Below, one piece after another: positions 1-11,370 of a DNA stretch of 64,000 nucleotides (position 1 is the first letter of the stretch; each line of letters starts with the position of its first letter). Location: positions 24,441 through 88,440 of the forward strand of contig JADLSH010000324.1 in the NCBI GenBank assembly GCA_016169945.1. The letters are read 5' to 3'. The DNA comes from Trachythela sp. YZ-2020. Its lineage: Eukaryota > Cnidaria > Anthozoa > Malacalcyonacea > Clavulariidae. The notes under the pieces are model-generated. The model made no database searches and was not told the origin of the DNA. It saw only the letters and a program-made list of their open reading frames with translations. Made by a program: the position numbers and the translations under genes.

Positions 1-370
1 TGTGTCAATGATTTACGCCGACCTTGATAAGACTTTTTCAGCTTTTCGGTATTTTTATTTTTAGTATCAAACCGCTTAAAAACTCTTAGAAGGCTTGACT
101 TTGACATGTTAACGCAATTTTCCGATACGAATATTTGAATTCGCGCCTCAGCAAGAGGGCTAAAGCTCGCTGCTCTGCAGTTAAATCATGAATTCGTGCT
201 ATGTTTGTATATTAAAATGAAACTATTGTTACGCAATATAATTAATCTTGGAATGATATCGACCAATCAATAGCTCAATTACCACTGAATTCTTGCTGAA
301 AGTTTCATAAAGATATCTTGTTTAGTTTTCAAGTTACAGACATTTCAAAAGTATGATAACGCAGTAAAAT

Positions 371-634
371 ACTCAGACAATCAGTGACATAATTATTGGA
401 CCGATTAGCCTGAAAAGGCAAAATTGCCCTCCCCCTTTTCAATGTTGGTAGTCTAACATGCATTTTCTATGTTACATGCTATTGTCTCGTTTTAGTCTGT
501 CGATGATTTTTCCAGCATATAATCCAACATTGAAACGGGGGGAGGGGGTTTACCAGTGAATTTTGCACAATTGTGTACAAAAATACCCTTTCTATACAAG
601 TGTCCCAAATTTCAATGTCACTGATTGTCTGAGT
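371..634. mobile_element. Foldback/MITE-like element inside each 1.68-kb unit
   Basis: Two nested inverted repeats are visible. The outer arms are ACTCAGACAATCAGTGACAT at 371-390 and its reverse complement at 615-634. The inner arms are the C-rich stretch ending in CAATGTTGG at 427-448 and its complement at 524-546. Equivalent copies lie one unit further on (near 2051, 3723 and 5402). There is no coding capacity, so this is a non-autonomous palindromic element that was in place before the array amplified. Confidence 0.7.
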
Positions 635-1235
635 TTTTCTTATGGCTTGCTGTTAGTTAGGAATTTGTTGGTATTAGTTTGCTAGATAATTAAGTCTTAT
701 AAGTTGCTATGGTGGTTCTTTAAACATCGTTATATCACATAAAGATGTGATTCGTATGAAATTGTACCCTAAAGCTACGTTTGCTGCAGATTTTGCTATC
801 TATATATATATTTTATATATAGTGTAGCTTAAAACGCGCGCGCTATATTATTGTAATTTTGCGTGGTTGTAATACAAGCTATGCTTGCCGGCACTATTTG
901 AAATATTTATTATTGGCCGTTCAATGACACCTCAACTATATATATGACTGGATCGCTTAATTATTTGCTAGCATGAATTACATTTCAAGTATTTGGACAA
1001 ATACACTACCAAGTCTAATTTTACAAACAAAATGTGAATTCCCTATTTGTAGACAAGTAATTATCATGCGGGAAAGTCTAAAGAGCACAAGTAACCGCAC
1101 GTCTCCACAAGTAACCATCTTTAAGCATTCAAATAAGATGCAATGTGTAGTTATTTTGGACAAATATAACTGTCTAATGTTACACACAAATTGTGAATTC
1201 GCTATTTGTTGACGAATAATCGTCATCCAAGTATA

Positions 1236-1352
1236 AATAGCGCAAGTTACCACAAGTAACCACAAGTAACCATCAGTAAGCTTATATAAGTAAGTATATC
1301 ATATATAGTTATTTAATCAAATGGTTACTTGTGGTTACTTGTGGTTACTTGT
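1236..1352. repeat. CACAAGTAAC decamer repeats in inverted orientation
   Basis: Several copies of the 10-mer CACAAGTAAC lie at about 1246-1275, with isolated copies near 1087 and 1108. The reverse complement GTTACTTGTG is repeated in tandem at about 1321-1352. The two blocks could pair into a hairpin with a loop of about 45 nt. The same layout recurs in the following units near 2930-3025 and 4605-4705, with different decamer numbers. Confidence 0.75.
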
Positions 1353-1529
1353 GCAAAAAGTCTGTTATTTTTAGATAAACACATGGTTACTTGGCATTAA
1401 TATATATGTGTATTATATATACATATATATATAATCTGTATATAAGCATAATATACGCAATAAACACAACAATTTTGTTTGCATTAGCCACGGCTATAAG
1501 CATTATGTAATACGACACCAATGCATTAG

Positions 1530-1800
1530 TTAGGCAAATTTATGAGATTTAAAATATATTTTGCTACTAGTATGCATGTATTCAGTAAACATTATACACC
1601 AATAAAATAAAATAAGTATGAAATTAGGACTTCTTTCTCGGAGTTGAATAATTGCTCTTTTGAGTTTGCGCTCATCTCGTTGTGTCAATGATTTACGCCG
1701 ACCTTGATAAGACTTTTTCAGCTTTTCGGTATTTTTATTTTTAGTATCAAACCGCTTAAAAACTCTTAGAAGGCTTGACTTTGACATGTTAACGCAATTT
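1530..1800 (-). pseudogene. Tc1-like transposase N-terminal fragment (copy 1)
   Basis: The minus-strand reading frame from 1787 encodes a helix-turn-helix region of Tc1/mariner type: residues SKSSLLRVFKRF are followed by a basic stretch and LTQRDERKLKRAI, typical of the paired-like DNA-binding part of Tc1 transposases. Upstream of the apparent start, another frame reads YSYRKIALT, which is the expected preceding helix, so a frameshift near 1790 has split the domain. After RERSPNF the similarity ends and no DDE catalytic domain follows. It is a dead fragment amplified with the array. Confidence 0.7.
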
Positions 1801-3201
1801 TCCGATACGAATATTTGAATTCGCGCCTCAGCAAGAGGGCTAAAGCTCGCTGCTCTGCAGTTAAATCATGAATTCGTGCTATGTTTGTATATTAAAATGA
1901 AACTATTGTTACGCAATATAATTAATCTTGGAATGATATCGACCAATCAATAGCTCAATTACCACTGAATTCTTGCTGAAAGTTTCATAAAGATATCTTG
2001 TTTAGTTTTCAAGTTACAGACATTTCAAAAGTATGATAACGCAGTAAAATACTCAGACAATCAGTGACATAATTATTGGACCGATTAGCCTGAAAGGCAA
2101 AATTGCCCCTCCCCTTTTCAATGTTGGTAGTCTAACATGCATTTTCTATGTTACATGCTATTGTCTCGTATTAGGCTGTCGATGCTTTTTCCAGCAGATA
2201 AACCAACATTGAAACGGGGAGGGGGTTTACCAGTGAATTTTGCACAATTGTGTACAAAAATACCCTTTCTATACAAGTGTCCCAAATTTCAATGTCACTG
2301 ATTGTCTGAGTTTTTCTTATGGCTTGCTGTTAGTTAGGAATTTGTTGGTATTAGTTTGCTAGATAATTAAGTCTTATAAGTTGCTATGGTGGTTCTTTAA
2401 ACATCGTTATATCACATAAAGATGTGATTCGTATGAAATTGTACCTAAAGCTACGTTTGCTGCAGATTTTGCTATCTATATATATATTTTATATATAGTG
2501 TAGCTTAAAACGCGCGCGCTATATTATTGTAATTTTGCGTGGTTGTAATACAAGCTATGCTTGCCGGCACTATTTGAAATATTTATTATTGGCCGTTCAA
2601 TGACACCTCAACTATATATATGACTGGATCGCTTAATTATTTGCTAGCATGAATTACATTTCAAGTATTTGGACAAATACACTACCAAGTCTAATTTTAC
2701 AAACAAAATGTGAATTCCTATTTGTAGACAAGTAATTATCATGCGGGAAAGTCTAAAGAGCACAAGTAACCGCACGTCTCCACAAGTAACCATCTTTAAG
2801 CATTCAAATAAGATGCAATGTGTAGTTATTTTGGACAAATATAACTGTCTAATGTTACACACAAATTGTGAATTCGCTATTTGTTGACGAATAATCGTCA
2901 TCCAAGTATAAATAGCGTAGTTAATATAGTAACCACAAGTAACCATCAGTAAGCTTATATAAGTAAGTATATCATATATAGTTATTTAATCAAATGGTTA
3001 CTTGTGGTTACTTGTGGTTACTTGTGCAAAAGTCTGTTATTTTTAGATAAACACATGGTTACTTGGCATTAATATATATGTGTATTATATATACATATAT
3101 ATATAATCTGTATATAAGCATAATATACGCAATAAACACAACAATTTTGTTTGCATTAGCCACGGCTATAAGCATTATGTAATACGACACCAATGCATTA
3201 G

Positions 3202-3472
3202 TTAGGCAAATTTATGAGATTTAAAATATATTTTGCTACTAGTATGCATGTATTCAGTAAACATTATACACCAATAAAATAAAATAAGTATGAAATTAGG
3301 ACTTCTTTCTCGGAGTTGAATAATTGCTCTTTTGAGTTTGCGCTCATCTCGTTGTGTCAATGATTTACGCCGACCTTGATAAGACTTTTTCAGCTTTTCG
3401 GTATTTTTATTTTTAGTATCAAACCGCTTAAAAACTCTTAGAAGGCTTGACTTTGACATGTTAACGCAATTT
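3202..3472 (-). pseudogene. Tc1-like transposase N-terminal fragment (copy 2)
   Basis: This is the same 85-residue fragment as the copy at 1530-1800, unchanged at protein level and carried by the next tandem unit. Like that copy it has the upstream frameshift and lacks the catalytic domain. Confidence 0.7.
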
Positions 3473-4880
3473 TCCGATACGAATATTTGAATTCGCGCCT
3501 CAGCAAGAGGGCTAAAGCTCGCTGCTCTGCAGTTAAATCATGAATTCGTGCTATGTTTGTATATTAAAATGAAACTATTGTTACGCAATATAATTAATCT
3601 TGGAATGATATCGACCAATCAATAGCTCAATTACCACTGAATTCTTGCTGAAAGTTTCATAATGATATCTTGTTTAGTTTTCAAGTTACAGACATTTCAA
3701 AAGTATGATAACGCAGTAAAATACTCAGACAATCAGTGACATAATTATTGGACCGATTAGCCTGAAAAGGCAAAATTGCCCCCTTCCCCCGTTTTCAATG
3801 TTGGTAGTCTAACATGCATTTTCTATGTTACATGCTATTGTCTCGTATTAGGCTGTCAATGCTTTTTCCAGCAGATAAACCAACATTGAAACGGGGGGAG
3901 GGGTTTACCAGTGAATTTTGCACAATTGTGTACAAAAATACCCTTTCTATACAAGTGTCCCAAATTTCAATGTCACTGATTGTCTGAGTTTTTCTTATGG
4001 CTTGCTGTTAGTTAGGAATTTGTTGGTATTAGTTTGCTAGATAATTAAGTCTTATAAGTTGCTATGGTGGTTCTTTAAACATCGTTATATCACATAAAGA
4101 TGTGATTCGTATGAAATTGTACCCTAAAGCTACGTTTGCTGCAGATTTTGCTATCTATATATATATTTTATATATAGTGTAGCTTAAAACGCGCGCGCTA
4201 TATTATTGTAATTTTGCGTGGTTGTAATACAAGCTATGCTTGCCGGCACTATTTGAAATATTTATTATTGGCCGTTCAATGACACCTCAACTATATATAT
4301 GACTGGATCGCTTAATTATTTGCTAGCATGAATTACATTTCAAGTATTTGGACAAATACACTACCAAGTCTAATTTTACAAACAAAATGTGAATTCCTAT
4401 TTGTAGACAAGTAATTATCATGCGGGAAAGTCTAAAGAGCACAAGTAACCGCACGTCTCCACAAGTAACCATCTTTAAGCATTCAAATAAGATGCAATGT
4501 GTAGTTATTTTGGACAAATATAACTGTCTAATGTTACACACAAATTGTGAATTCGCTATTTGTTGACGAATAATCGTCATCCAAGTATAAATAGCGAAGT
4601 TACCACAAGTAACCACAAGTAACCATCAGTAAGCTTATATAAGTAAGTATATCATATATAGTTATTTAATCAAATGGTTACTTGTGGTTACTTGTGGTAA
4701 CTTGTGCAAAAGTCTGTTATTTTTAGATAAACACATGGTTACTTGGCATTAATATATATGTGTATTATATATACATATATATATAATCTGTATATAAGCA
4801 TAATATACGCAATAAACACAACAATTTTGTTTGCATTAGCCACGGCTATAAGCATTATGTAATACGACACCAATGCATTA

Positions 4881-5151
4881 GTTAGGCAAATTTGCGAGAT
4901 TTAAAATATATTTTGCTACTAGTATGCATGTATTCAGTAAACATTATACACCAATAAAATAAAATAAGTATGAAATTAGGACTTCTTTCTCGGAGTTGAA
5001 TAATTGCTCTTTTGAGTTTGCGCTCATCTCGTTGTGTCAATGATTTACGCCGACCTTGATAAGACTTTTCAGCTTTTCGGTATTTTTATTTTTAGTATCA
5101 AACCGCTTAAAAACTCTTAGAAGGCTTGACTTTGACATGTTAACGCAATTT
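4881..5151 (-). pseudogene. Tc1-like transposase fragment (copy 3, additional one-base deletion)
   Basis: This is the same fragment in the next unit, but the T run near 5066 is one base shorter than in the other copies. That adds a second frameshift inside the helix-turn-helix region. A further truncated copy occupies roughly 1-120 at the window edge. Confidence 0.65.
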
Positions 5152-6087
5152 TCCGATACGAATATTTGAATTCGCGCCTCAGCAAGAGGGCTAAAGCTCG
5201 CTGCTCTGCAGTTAAATCATGAATTCGTGCTATGTTTGTATATTAAAATGAAACTATTGTTACGCAATATAATTAATCTTGGAATGATATCGACCAATCA
5301 ATAGCTCAATTACCACTGAATTCTTGCTGAAAGTTTCATAATGATATCTTGTTTAGTTTTCAAGTTACAGACATTTCAAAAGTATGATAACGCAGTAAAA
5401 TACTCAGACAATCAGTGACATAATTATTGGACCGATTAGCCTGAAAAGGCAAAATTGCCCCCTTCCCCCCTTTTCAATGTTGGTAGTCTAACATGCATTT
5501 TCTATGTTACATGCTATTGTCTCGTATTAGGCTGTCGATGCTTTTTCCAGCAGATAAACCAACATTGAAACGGGGGGAGGGGGTTTACCAGTGAATTTTG
5601 CACAATTGTGTACAAAAATACCCTTTCTATACAAGTGTCCCAAATTTCAATGTCACTGATTGTCTGAGTTTTTCTTATGGCTTGCTGTTAGTTAGGAATT
5701 TGTTGGTATTAGTTTGCTAGATAATTAAGTCTTATAAGTTGCTATGGTGGTTCTTTAAACATCGTTATATCACATAAAGATGTGATTCGTATGAAATTGT
5801 ACCCTAAAGCTACGTTTGCTGCAGATTTTGCTATCTATATATATATTTTATATATAGTGTAGCTTAAAACGCGCGCGCTATATTATTGTAATTTTGCGTG
5901 GTTGTAATACAAGCTATGCTTGCCGGCACTATTTGAAATATTTATTATTGGCCGTTCAATGACACATCAACTATATATATGACTGGATCGCTTAATTATT
6001 TGCTAGCATGAATTACATTTCAAGTATTTGGACAAATACACTACCAAGTCTAATTTTACAAACAAAATGTGAATTCCCTGTTTGTAG

Positions 6088-6104
6088 CACAGGACGAAAA
6101 GCGC
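6088..6104 (+). repeat. Left terminal inverted repeat of the 24-kb element
   Basis: CACAGGACGAAAAGCGC, an exact 17-bp inverse match to the right end. Past this the two ends agree only loosely (a shared TTAAT). It cuts the fourth 1.68-kb unit after TTTGTAG, where intact units read on into ACAAGTAATT. Confidence 0.85.
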
Positions 6105-6480
6105 ACCCTTAATATGCTATTAAAGTATGATTATTGGCGTATTTTATTCGTGTTTAATTGCACTTAATGCGATTGATTAAAGATACTAAATGTGTCTTTT
6201 AACACCTTTAGTATGTTGTATTAAGTGCATGTATTAACGACGTATTTAATACCGATATACTAAAGCTCGATTAAATGAGACTAAGTGTGCATTTAATTTA
6301 GGTGTTTAAAGGCTCGTGAAAGCGGTTTAAGGAGATATTTAATCGTCTTTAATATTGGTAGAATTGTTGCTTAAAGACGAATTTAATCATACAAAGACTT
6401 GTTGCTTAAGCTGTATTAAAGATGAATTTATTCCGTCGATTAAAGACGGCTTAAAGCGCATGTTAATAATGACTAGGTTT
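6105..6480. repeat. Left subterminal repeat region
   Basis: This stretch of about 375 bp contains many degenerate copies of an ATTAAAG/CTTTAAT core in both orientations, often followed by a purine and CG (ATTAAAGACG, CTTAAAGACG, TTTAATCGTC). In CACTA elements such clusters are the binding sites of the accessory protein or transposase; that role is inferred here. Confidence 0.6.
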
Positions 6481-6607
6481 TAGTGCACTTTTGAAGATGT
6501 CGAATTTCTTTAGTATCGATCTTCTGCCAACATTGTTCATAAATACAAAAACTCCACCATACTCGATTCAAGGTTCATGTAGCATCGATAACATAAAACA
6601 TGCAAAA

Positions 6608-6724
6608 AATATAATGACGAAGATTCCCGTCTAACTTTCCCGTCCGTTTGGACGGGAAATTTAGACGGGAAACTCGTCTGCCCCCGGATTCATATTAGAC
6701 GAGTTTCCCGTCCCTAATATGAAT
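6608..6724. mobile_element. Short palindromic MITE, GACGGGAAA family (copy 1)
   Basis: The block contains CCCGTCTAACTTTCCCGTCC and the nearly complementary GGACGGGAAATTTAGACGGG. It ends in an inner palindrome with ATTCATATTAG and CTAATATGAAT arms at 6689-6724. It is related to the larger element at 8234-8492. The rest of 6480-7715 is AT-rich and shows nothing I can identify. Confidence 0.6.
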
Positions 6725-7715
6725 TGGGCTAATCAACTCACGAAATATACACAGCAGTCAACAGGCGTTCATTTTGAAAATAATTTATTATAACATATAC
6801 CTCATGTGTATGTACAAAAATGAAGCTAAAATACATTTAACATGCAGTCGTTATTCTTTATATATATAATTATATGAGTTCAATTGGTTATCATGCGTGA
6901 GCGAAACAATTGAGTTTAACTTTCATATTATACCATGACAATAAAGACGCATTAATTTTAGTCAGCTGCAACCTAAAATGATCACGTTGTGTGATTGCCT
7001 TTCTAAGACAAAAGTGACTATAGTGTACACGTCGTGTTGTGTTTCATTGTTATAATCAACGAATCACAAACCCTGTTCACACAGGTTCGTTGCGACCCTT
7101 AGCTTTCGAATGAAACCTTTAAAATTGTGCCGTCAAAAGTAAAATGCCTCTACTTGGTCTTGGATCTGATGCGATTTAATTAAGAGCGGGAATTTTTAGT
7201 AGAAGATCGAGTATATATATATTTGGTATTTTCTAAATATAAAATAGGCATGCACTGTTGAAAACTTAAAGCTCGTTTTATTACTATATATCAAGAGTGA
7301 ATTGTTTCTAAACTCTCAATATATATTAAGCGCAAATAAGCCTGCAATTGAGTATTTACCAGAAATTGTGTTACTAATTTACGTATACAACTAAATGCAC
7401 TAACATTGTCCTGGACAAAGCCAAAGGTAAAAGCCATTGCAAAACTGAACGGTCAAATTTCCAACCGAATAATGCAATTTTCATAAATCTTTTAGCTCCT
7501 AACTGTAAGCTTTCTCATGTATTTAAATTCAATGAATTTATATGCATGAATAGTATACTTTTCGCACTTGGCTTAATTTTAATGCATTAAGCTGCATATA
7601 GAACATGGAGAAACTTAATTATTAAAGCATCGCTGAAAAATGAATAAAGTGTGTGATATATATAGAAGCCCATAAGTAATTAAGTATTCTAGAGTAAACC
7701 GTTCAGAATTATTGT

Positions 7716-8129
7716 TCACCGAGAGACGTTTAGATCCACTGCATCAGTATCTGGCGTTCCCACTATAGGATCTGTGGAAACATTTGCGACTTGCGCTGGT
7801 GGATTTTCAACAGTACATGCCCAATCTGGACAGTTAGCTGGTTTTGGCTTGATCGATGGTTCCCCTTGCTCCCTTGGGACCATAATCCTTTTTGATAGTC
7901 CAGGCAACGATTCGAGATGACTCTTATCGAGCTTTTTCTTTGCCCGTCTTAATTCTCTGCTTTCCCACGAAAGCTTTCGAATGTTATAATGTTTAACCCT
8001 ACGGGTTTCTTCGTCCATCTCGCTTTCGTCTGAAGACATGTACTCCATCCTGAGGACATCCGCAATCTTCGCGACTTTCTCCTGGCTCCAGTTAACTTTG
8101 TTCAGATACTTCAATCTTCTTGCCAGTTT
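7716..8129 (-). CDS. Terminal exon of a second transposon gene (candidate TNPA-like protein)
   Basis: An open frame of 137 codons follows a good acceptor (TATGTTTTAG) at 8130 and ends at TGA 7716-7718. There is no ATG at its 5' end and the frame reads straight from the acceptor (KLARRLKYLNK), so this is an internal or terminal exon rather than a whole gene. Visible features are a YMSSDESE acidic patch, a basic segment RELRRAKKKLDK, then RIMVPREQGEPSIKPKPANCPDWA. From memory this pattern (YMSS-acidic, a tryptophan, LDK, P..P.WA) resembles an uncharacterised protein family met in invertebrate genomes; I cannot verify that here. Its place beside a tnp2 gene inside the same terminal repeats suggests an accessory DNA-binding role, by analogy with plant TNPA. 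Upstream exons are given separately. Confidence 0.55.
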   Translation of the reverse strand, partial: KLARRLKYLNKVNWSQEKVAKIADVLRMEYMSSDESEMDEETRRVKHYNIRKLSWESRELRRAKKKLDKSHLESLPGLSKRIMVPREQGEPSIKPKPANCPDWACTVENPPAQVANVSTDPIVGTPDTDAVDLNVSR

Positions 8130-8233
8130 CTAAAACATACCGACAATATTAGCATAATTAGGGTTTTTATACATCATCTGCCAACAAACTTTGAAACTTA
8201 TTGCTACAATATATTATACGTGGTATACAATAG

Positions 8234-8492
8234 CCGAATTCATATTAGAGATGGGAAACTCGTCTCAGATGGATAAATTTTCCATATGAATTTAAGACGA
8301 ATTTCTCGTCTGAGACGAGATTGCCGTCTAACTTTGCCGAACTTACCCGTCTGTTTAGACTGGAAAGTTAGACGGATAAGTTTAGACGGGAAACTGGTAC
8401 AGAACAGTACTGAATTCATATTAGACGAGTTTCCGTTTAAGACGTGTTTCCTGTCTGAGACAAGTTTCCTGTCTCTAATATCATGCATTCGG
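8234..8492. mobile_element. Tc1/mariner-type MITE, GACGGGAAA family (copy 2)
   Basis: Inverted ends of about 35 bp are visible: CCGAATTCATATTAGAGA at the left and the complementary TCTCTAATATCATGCATTCGG at the right, with one or two mismatches and a small insertion. TA lies just outside each end (8231-8232 and 8494-8495), which fits a TA target duplication. The interior repeats GACGAG/CTCGTC and GACGGG/CCCGTC motifs several times. There is no coding capacity. Minor ORFs here on both strands are by-products of the palindrome. Confidence 0.6.
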
Positions 8493-8692
8493 TTAAAATG
8501 TACAAGATTTTCTAACATTAACACAACAGGACAATTCAGTGTTCTTAATTAATCACTCTTACAATTAATCGAATAATAGTACACAATCAAAATAACGCCG
8601 GGTTATTGTAGCTTCGAATCTATTTCAGATGAAACATTGAAAGCTTCTAAAAACAAAACAAAACATTAAACGTAACTATGACTTTCCGAGTT

Positions 8693-9066
8693 TAGTTTTT
8701 TCCTTGGCATAAAATGTCGGAAAATTTTATAGCTGTGTCCTGTCTGCATATAGAATGGCCGAGTATCGATAATCCAATATCGAGCAAAAGGTCTGGAACT
8801 AGCAACAGAGTATTATTCAAGTCGTTATAATCGTCGTTATAACATTTTGTAATGATGTTAGATGAAAGCAAATGCCACGGCAAATTTGAAAGCAAAACAA
8901 TTTAAACAAATTTCGCCTGATAATAAGTATAGCTTTAACCTACTTGACAACTTGTCCCAGTCCTTTTCATTGCTATCAGATCACTGGAAGTATTTGCATT
9001 TTCATCTCATTGTTTTACATGAAATGTTGACACTCCCGGTTTAATCTGTCGTGAGCAGTGCCAATT
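8693..9066. other. Spacer with a weak possible exon, otherwise nothing identified
   Basis: On the minus strand, downstream of a possible acceptor near 8805, an open stretch reads LLLDIGLSILGH, which loosely resembles the last helices of a SAM domain. No convincing donor follows, and the phase relative to the neighbouring exons cannot be confirmed. It might be a missing exon of the minus-strand gene that ends at 7716. The rest shows nothing recognisable. Confidence 0.2.
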
Positions 9067-9688
9067 AAGGTTACATCACATGAAAAGTGCGTTTTGGTAG
9101 ATTAGACATTGCGCAAGGAAAATAGGTGTAATTTTACCAAATGTTCAGTGGGAAAAGCCAGAAAAATGCTGATTTCGAAAAACTTAGTTTGACGAGTGTT
9201 TAAGTAAAACCGTTCAGGTTTTGTCTGATTAAACAGAATGAAAAACAAGAAAATAAGTTTACAGTTGATCCCATATTTCATCTTTATATCGCCATATAAA
9301 ATTTTCATATGTAGAGTAAAAAAATTGTGCGCGGAACTTTTCTCTACTTCAATGGTTTATTTTTTATAATGATCTTAATTGATCTTCTCATGATATCTCA
9401 CGAAGCCATACAACAACACGGCATCACAAAATAACGCACACGTCAAATCTAGACAAACTTTGGGGCAAACTGTAAACCTATTTTCTTGTTTTTGATGGAG
9501 TATATATAGTTTTGTTTAGTCAGACAAAACTTGAAAGTTTTTGGGTGAACATCCATCATACCAAGTACTTCGAAATCAACATTTTTCTAGCTTTTTTTAC
9601 GGAAAATTTGCTAAAATTAGACTTAAAATTCGTTGCGCATACAATGTCCAATCTACCAAAACGCATGTTTATCATGCGATGTAACCTT
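9067..9688. mobile_element. Foldback element with arms of about 220 bp
   Basis: The left arm (9067 to about 9290) begins AAGGTTACATCACATGA; the right arm (about 9465 to 9688) ends TCATGCGATGTAACCTT. The arms stay alignable as inverse complements along their length: GCGTTTTGGTAGATTRGACA, AGAAAAATGYTGATTTCGAA, GTTTTGTCTGAYTAAAC and AACAAGAAAATARGTTTACA all recur. Several indels separate the arms, so it is not recent. The ORFs on either strand here are palindrome by-products. Confidence 0.75.
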
Positions 9689-9719
9689 CAGTAGGATACT
9701 ACTATAAGCCTGAAAAAAG

Positions 9720-9806
9720 CGTAACGAAACACCAAAATATTGCGAATGACGTCTGAATTAGAATAGAACTAGACTAAACTATACCAACGGCAGACCGTTT
9801 CGTTAC
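9720..9806. repeat. Short inverted repeat GTAACGAAAC
   Basis: GTAACGAAAC near 9720 and GTTTCGTTAC near 9797 are exact inverse complements about 70 bp apart. They could be the ends of a small MITE. The rest of 9689-10178 is AT-rich without an identifiable gene. Confidence 0.35.
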
Positions 9807-10178
9807 ACTCTTATTTTATTATTTCCACCTTCGGTTCTTAGAGTTTCAATAACAATCTGAGGTTTGACACTGTGATCAATTTGTTAGCCCTATAAAATGT
9901 AAAGTTACTAAACCATGCAAAAAATATAACCGGTATAAGAGGATTGTCAAAGATTGGAATGAAGTTTCGTTCCTCTGATTTTTCGTGCAGGGTAGGCGCG
10001 CGCCCGTACCAGTCATACATTGCTCGCATTTCAGTATTTCTCGATATTTAATTGTATATTGATTGTAATATTGAATTATAAAAATATTTTCAAAAATTAG
10101 CCGAGCCTGCAAAGGAGGCAGCAGGGTAGACAAATCAGTATCACAAATTTTTAGCGTTGATAAAACAGGCTAATATAC

Positions 10179-10285
10179 CTTTTAAAACAACAGGTGACCA
10201 TGGACAATTTTCCTCTCCACCAAATTCATGGTGCAATTCTTGCACTAATCTTCTAAACAGTAGAGCATTTTGCTGAGATTCTGGG
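10179..10285 (-). CDS. Probable internal exon of the second minus-strand gene
   Basis: On the minus strand, TTTACTGTAG ends at 10286 and AAAG followed by GTATAT marks a donor after 10179. The 107-nt exon between them encodes PESQQNALLFRRLVQEL followed by HHEFGGEENCPWSPVVLK, a composition typical of protein and unlike the surrounding AT-rich DNA. It begins with one base of a split codon (two bases needed from upstream) and ends with one base. Exon 1 (12604-12383) ends in phase 0 and the terminal exon (from 8129) begins in phase 0, so at least one more small exon on each side is required or the model is wrong. Confidence 0.45.
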
Positions 10286-10570
10286 CTACAGTAAATGGAA
10301 AATGAAATATGAAATAAGCACTTGTAGCAAATACACGTACTATCAAAATGCATTGCTTGGTTATTCTAGATCTGCTTATGTTACAGTAACTTTTTTTAAT
10401 TCATGAATACAGAGCAAATATAAAATCACAACCATGCAATAAAAAAGAGGACCTGAAAACACTTCAAGTCAGATTTCTCAGATTTACTGTAAGGTTTTAT
10501 CATAATTTTATCAGGTACAGTAATTGACATTAGCTGCATCAATGCTTTCCACACCTGGACGCTTCTACTA

Positions 10571-10612
10571 ACCATTTCAGGCTTATGTGGATTCTCCTAA
10601 GCCTGAAATGGT
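10571..10612. repeat. Perfect 15-bp hairpin
   Basis: ACCATTTCAGGCTTA is followed after 12 bases by its exact reverse complement TAAGCCTGAAATGGT. It could be a small foldback remnant or a structured RNA element. Nothing else identifiable lies between 10286 and about 11090 except AT-rich spacer. Confidence 0.5.
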
Positions 10613-11094
10613 ATTGTATGGAGAAACTTCTTGGGTTTTCAAGCAAAGGCCTTTCGTCAGGATGATAGGCGGATATACTGGGTGGGGGTATGCAAATGCA
10701 CACCAAGTTGTGATTTGGACTCTGGCGGACACTCTCTATTGAAGACCACAAATTTAAATATTTTCATTACATACAAAGTTGCGTCTCACTGTACATACCT
10801 TTCGTTTAATCGGAAGTACAAATCTTCATCTGCACTTTTGAGGGCCTTGATTTTTCTTCGGACATTATTCTAATAAATGTACAGTAAAGCAATAAATATA
10901 TTTGTGTTTTCCATTCCACCAAGGTATCACAAATTATTAAGATTGTATCCGATTAAGCTAACAGAAACATCGATCTTATGCCCAGTAAATAATTGAACCG
11001 TCCCGGCCTATATTGGCAAGTAAAGTATTTGGCTTTTGGCATGGTACAATATGTAACAGTGAAATGAGTGAATATCAAAGTTGGATGCACCTTG

Positions 11095-11370
11095 GTAAAT
11101 AATTACCCATTAACTGTCAGTATTCTACCACTGATGAGTAAAATCGTTTGGCATTAGACAGAGTAAAATACTAAAGTAGAGTGCATCTGGGTGCATTGTC
11201 AGCTAATGGGTTAATTTGAAGTGCAATGAGTTAACTAACCCATTAATGCCCAATATGCCTCACATGACAAGAAAAATCATTTAGTATTCAATATACTAAA
11301 ATAACAAATTAGGGTGTACATGGGTACAATTGCAGCTATGTCAACACATTAGCTGGCAATTAATCAATAC
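11095..11370. repeat. Two diverged copies of a palindromic TTAACCCATTAGCTG-type repeat
   Basis: Stretches such as ATTAACTGTCAGTATTCTAC, GTTTGGCATTAGACAGAGTA and GCATTGTCAGCTAATGGG make up a repeat with inverted ends (CCCATTAACTG and CAGCTAATGGG). Related pieces recur at about 14230-14415, 14830-15000 and 15955-16030 and in the duplicated units of the kinase array. This is an interspersed MITE family with no coding capacity. Confidence 0.55.

Larger units (their letters stand above)
1..6087. repeat. Tandem array of a 1.68-kb unit, about 3.6 copies
   Basis: The sequence that begins at position 1 begins again near 1681, 3353 and 5033, giving spacings of 1680, 1672 and 1680 bp. The copies are nearly identical and differ by single bases, small homopolymer changes (the C and G runs near 430 and 540) and the number of CACAAGTAAC decamers. 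The fourth copy stops at 6087, where the terminal repeat of the 24-kb element starts. Each unit holds a foldback element, a decamer inverted array, an AT-rich palindrome near 800-825 and a Tc1-like transposase remnant. No intact gene is seen in it. Confidence 0.95.

Noticed and set aside
978..1265. ORFs of about 95 codons over the decamer region in each 1.68-kb unit
   Set aside because: They run through CACAAGTAAC repeats and AT-rich DNA, change length with repeat number and have no protein character.
10539..10873. Overlapping ORFs on both strands near 10.6 kb
   Set aside because: They cover the 15-bp hairpin and neighbouring spacer; neither has adequate splice borders or motifs. A hidden exon of the minus-strand gene cannot be excluded.
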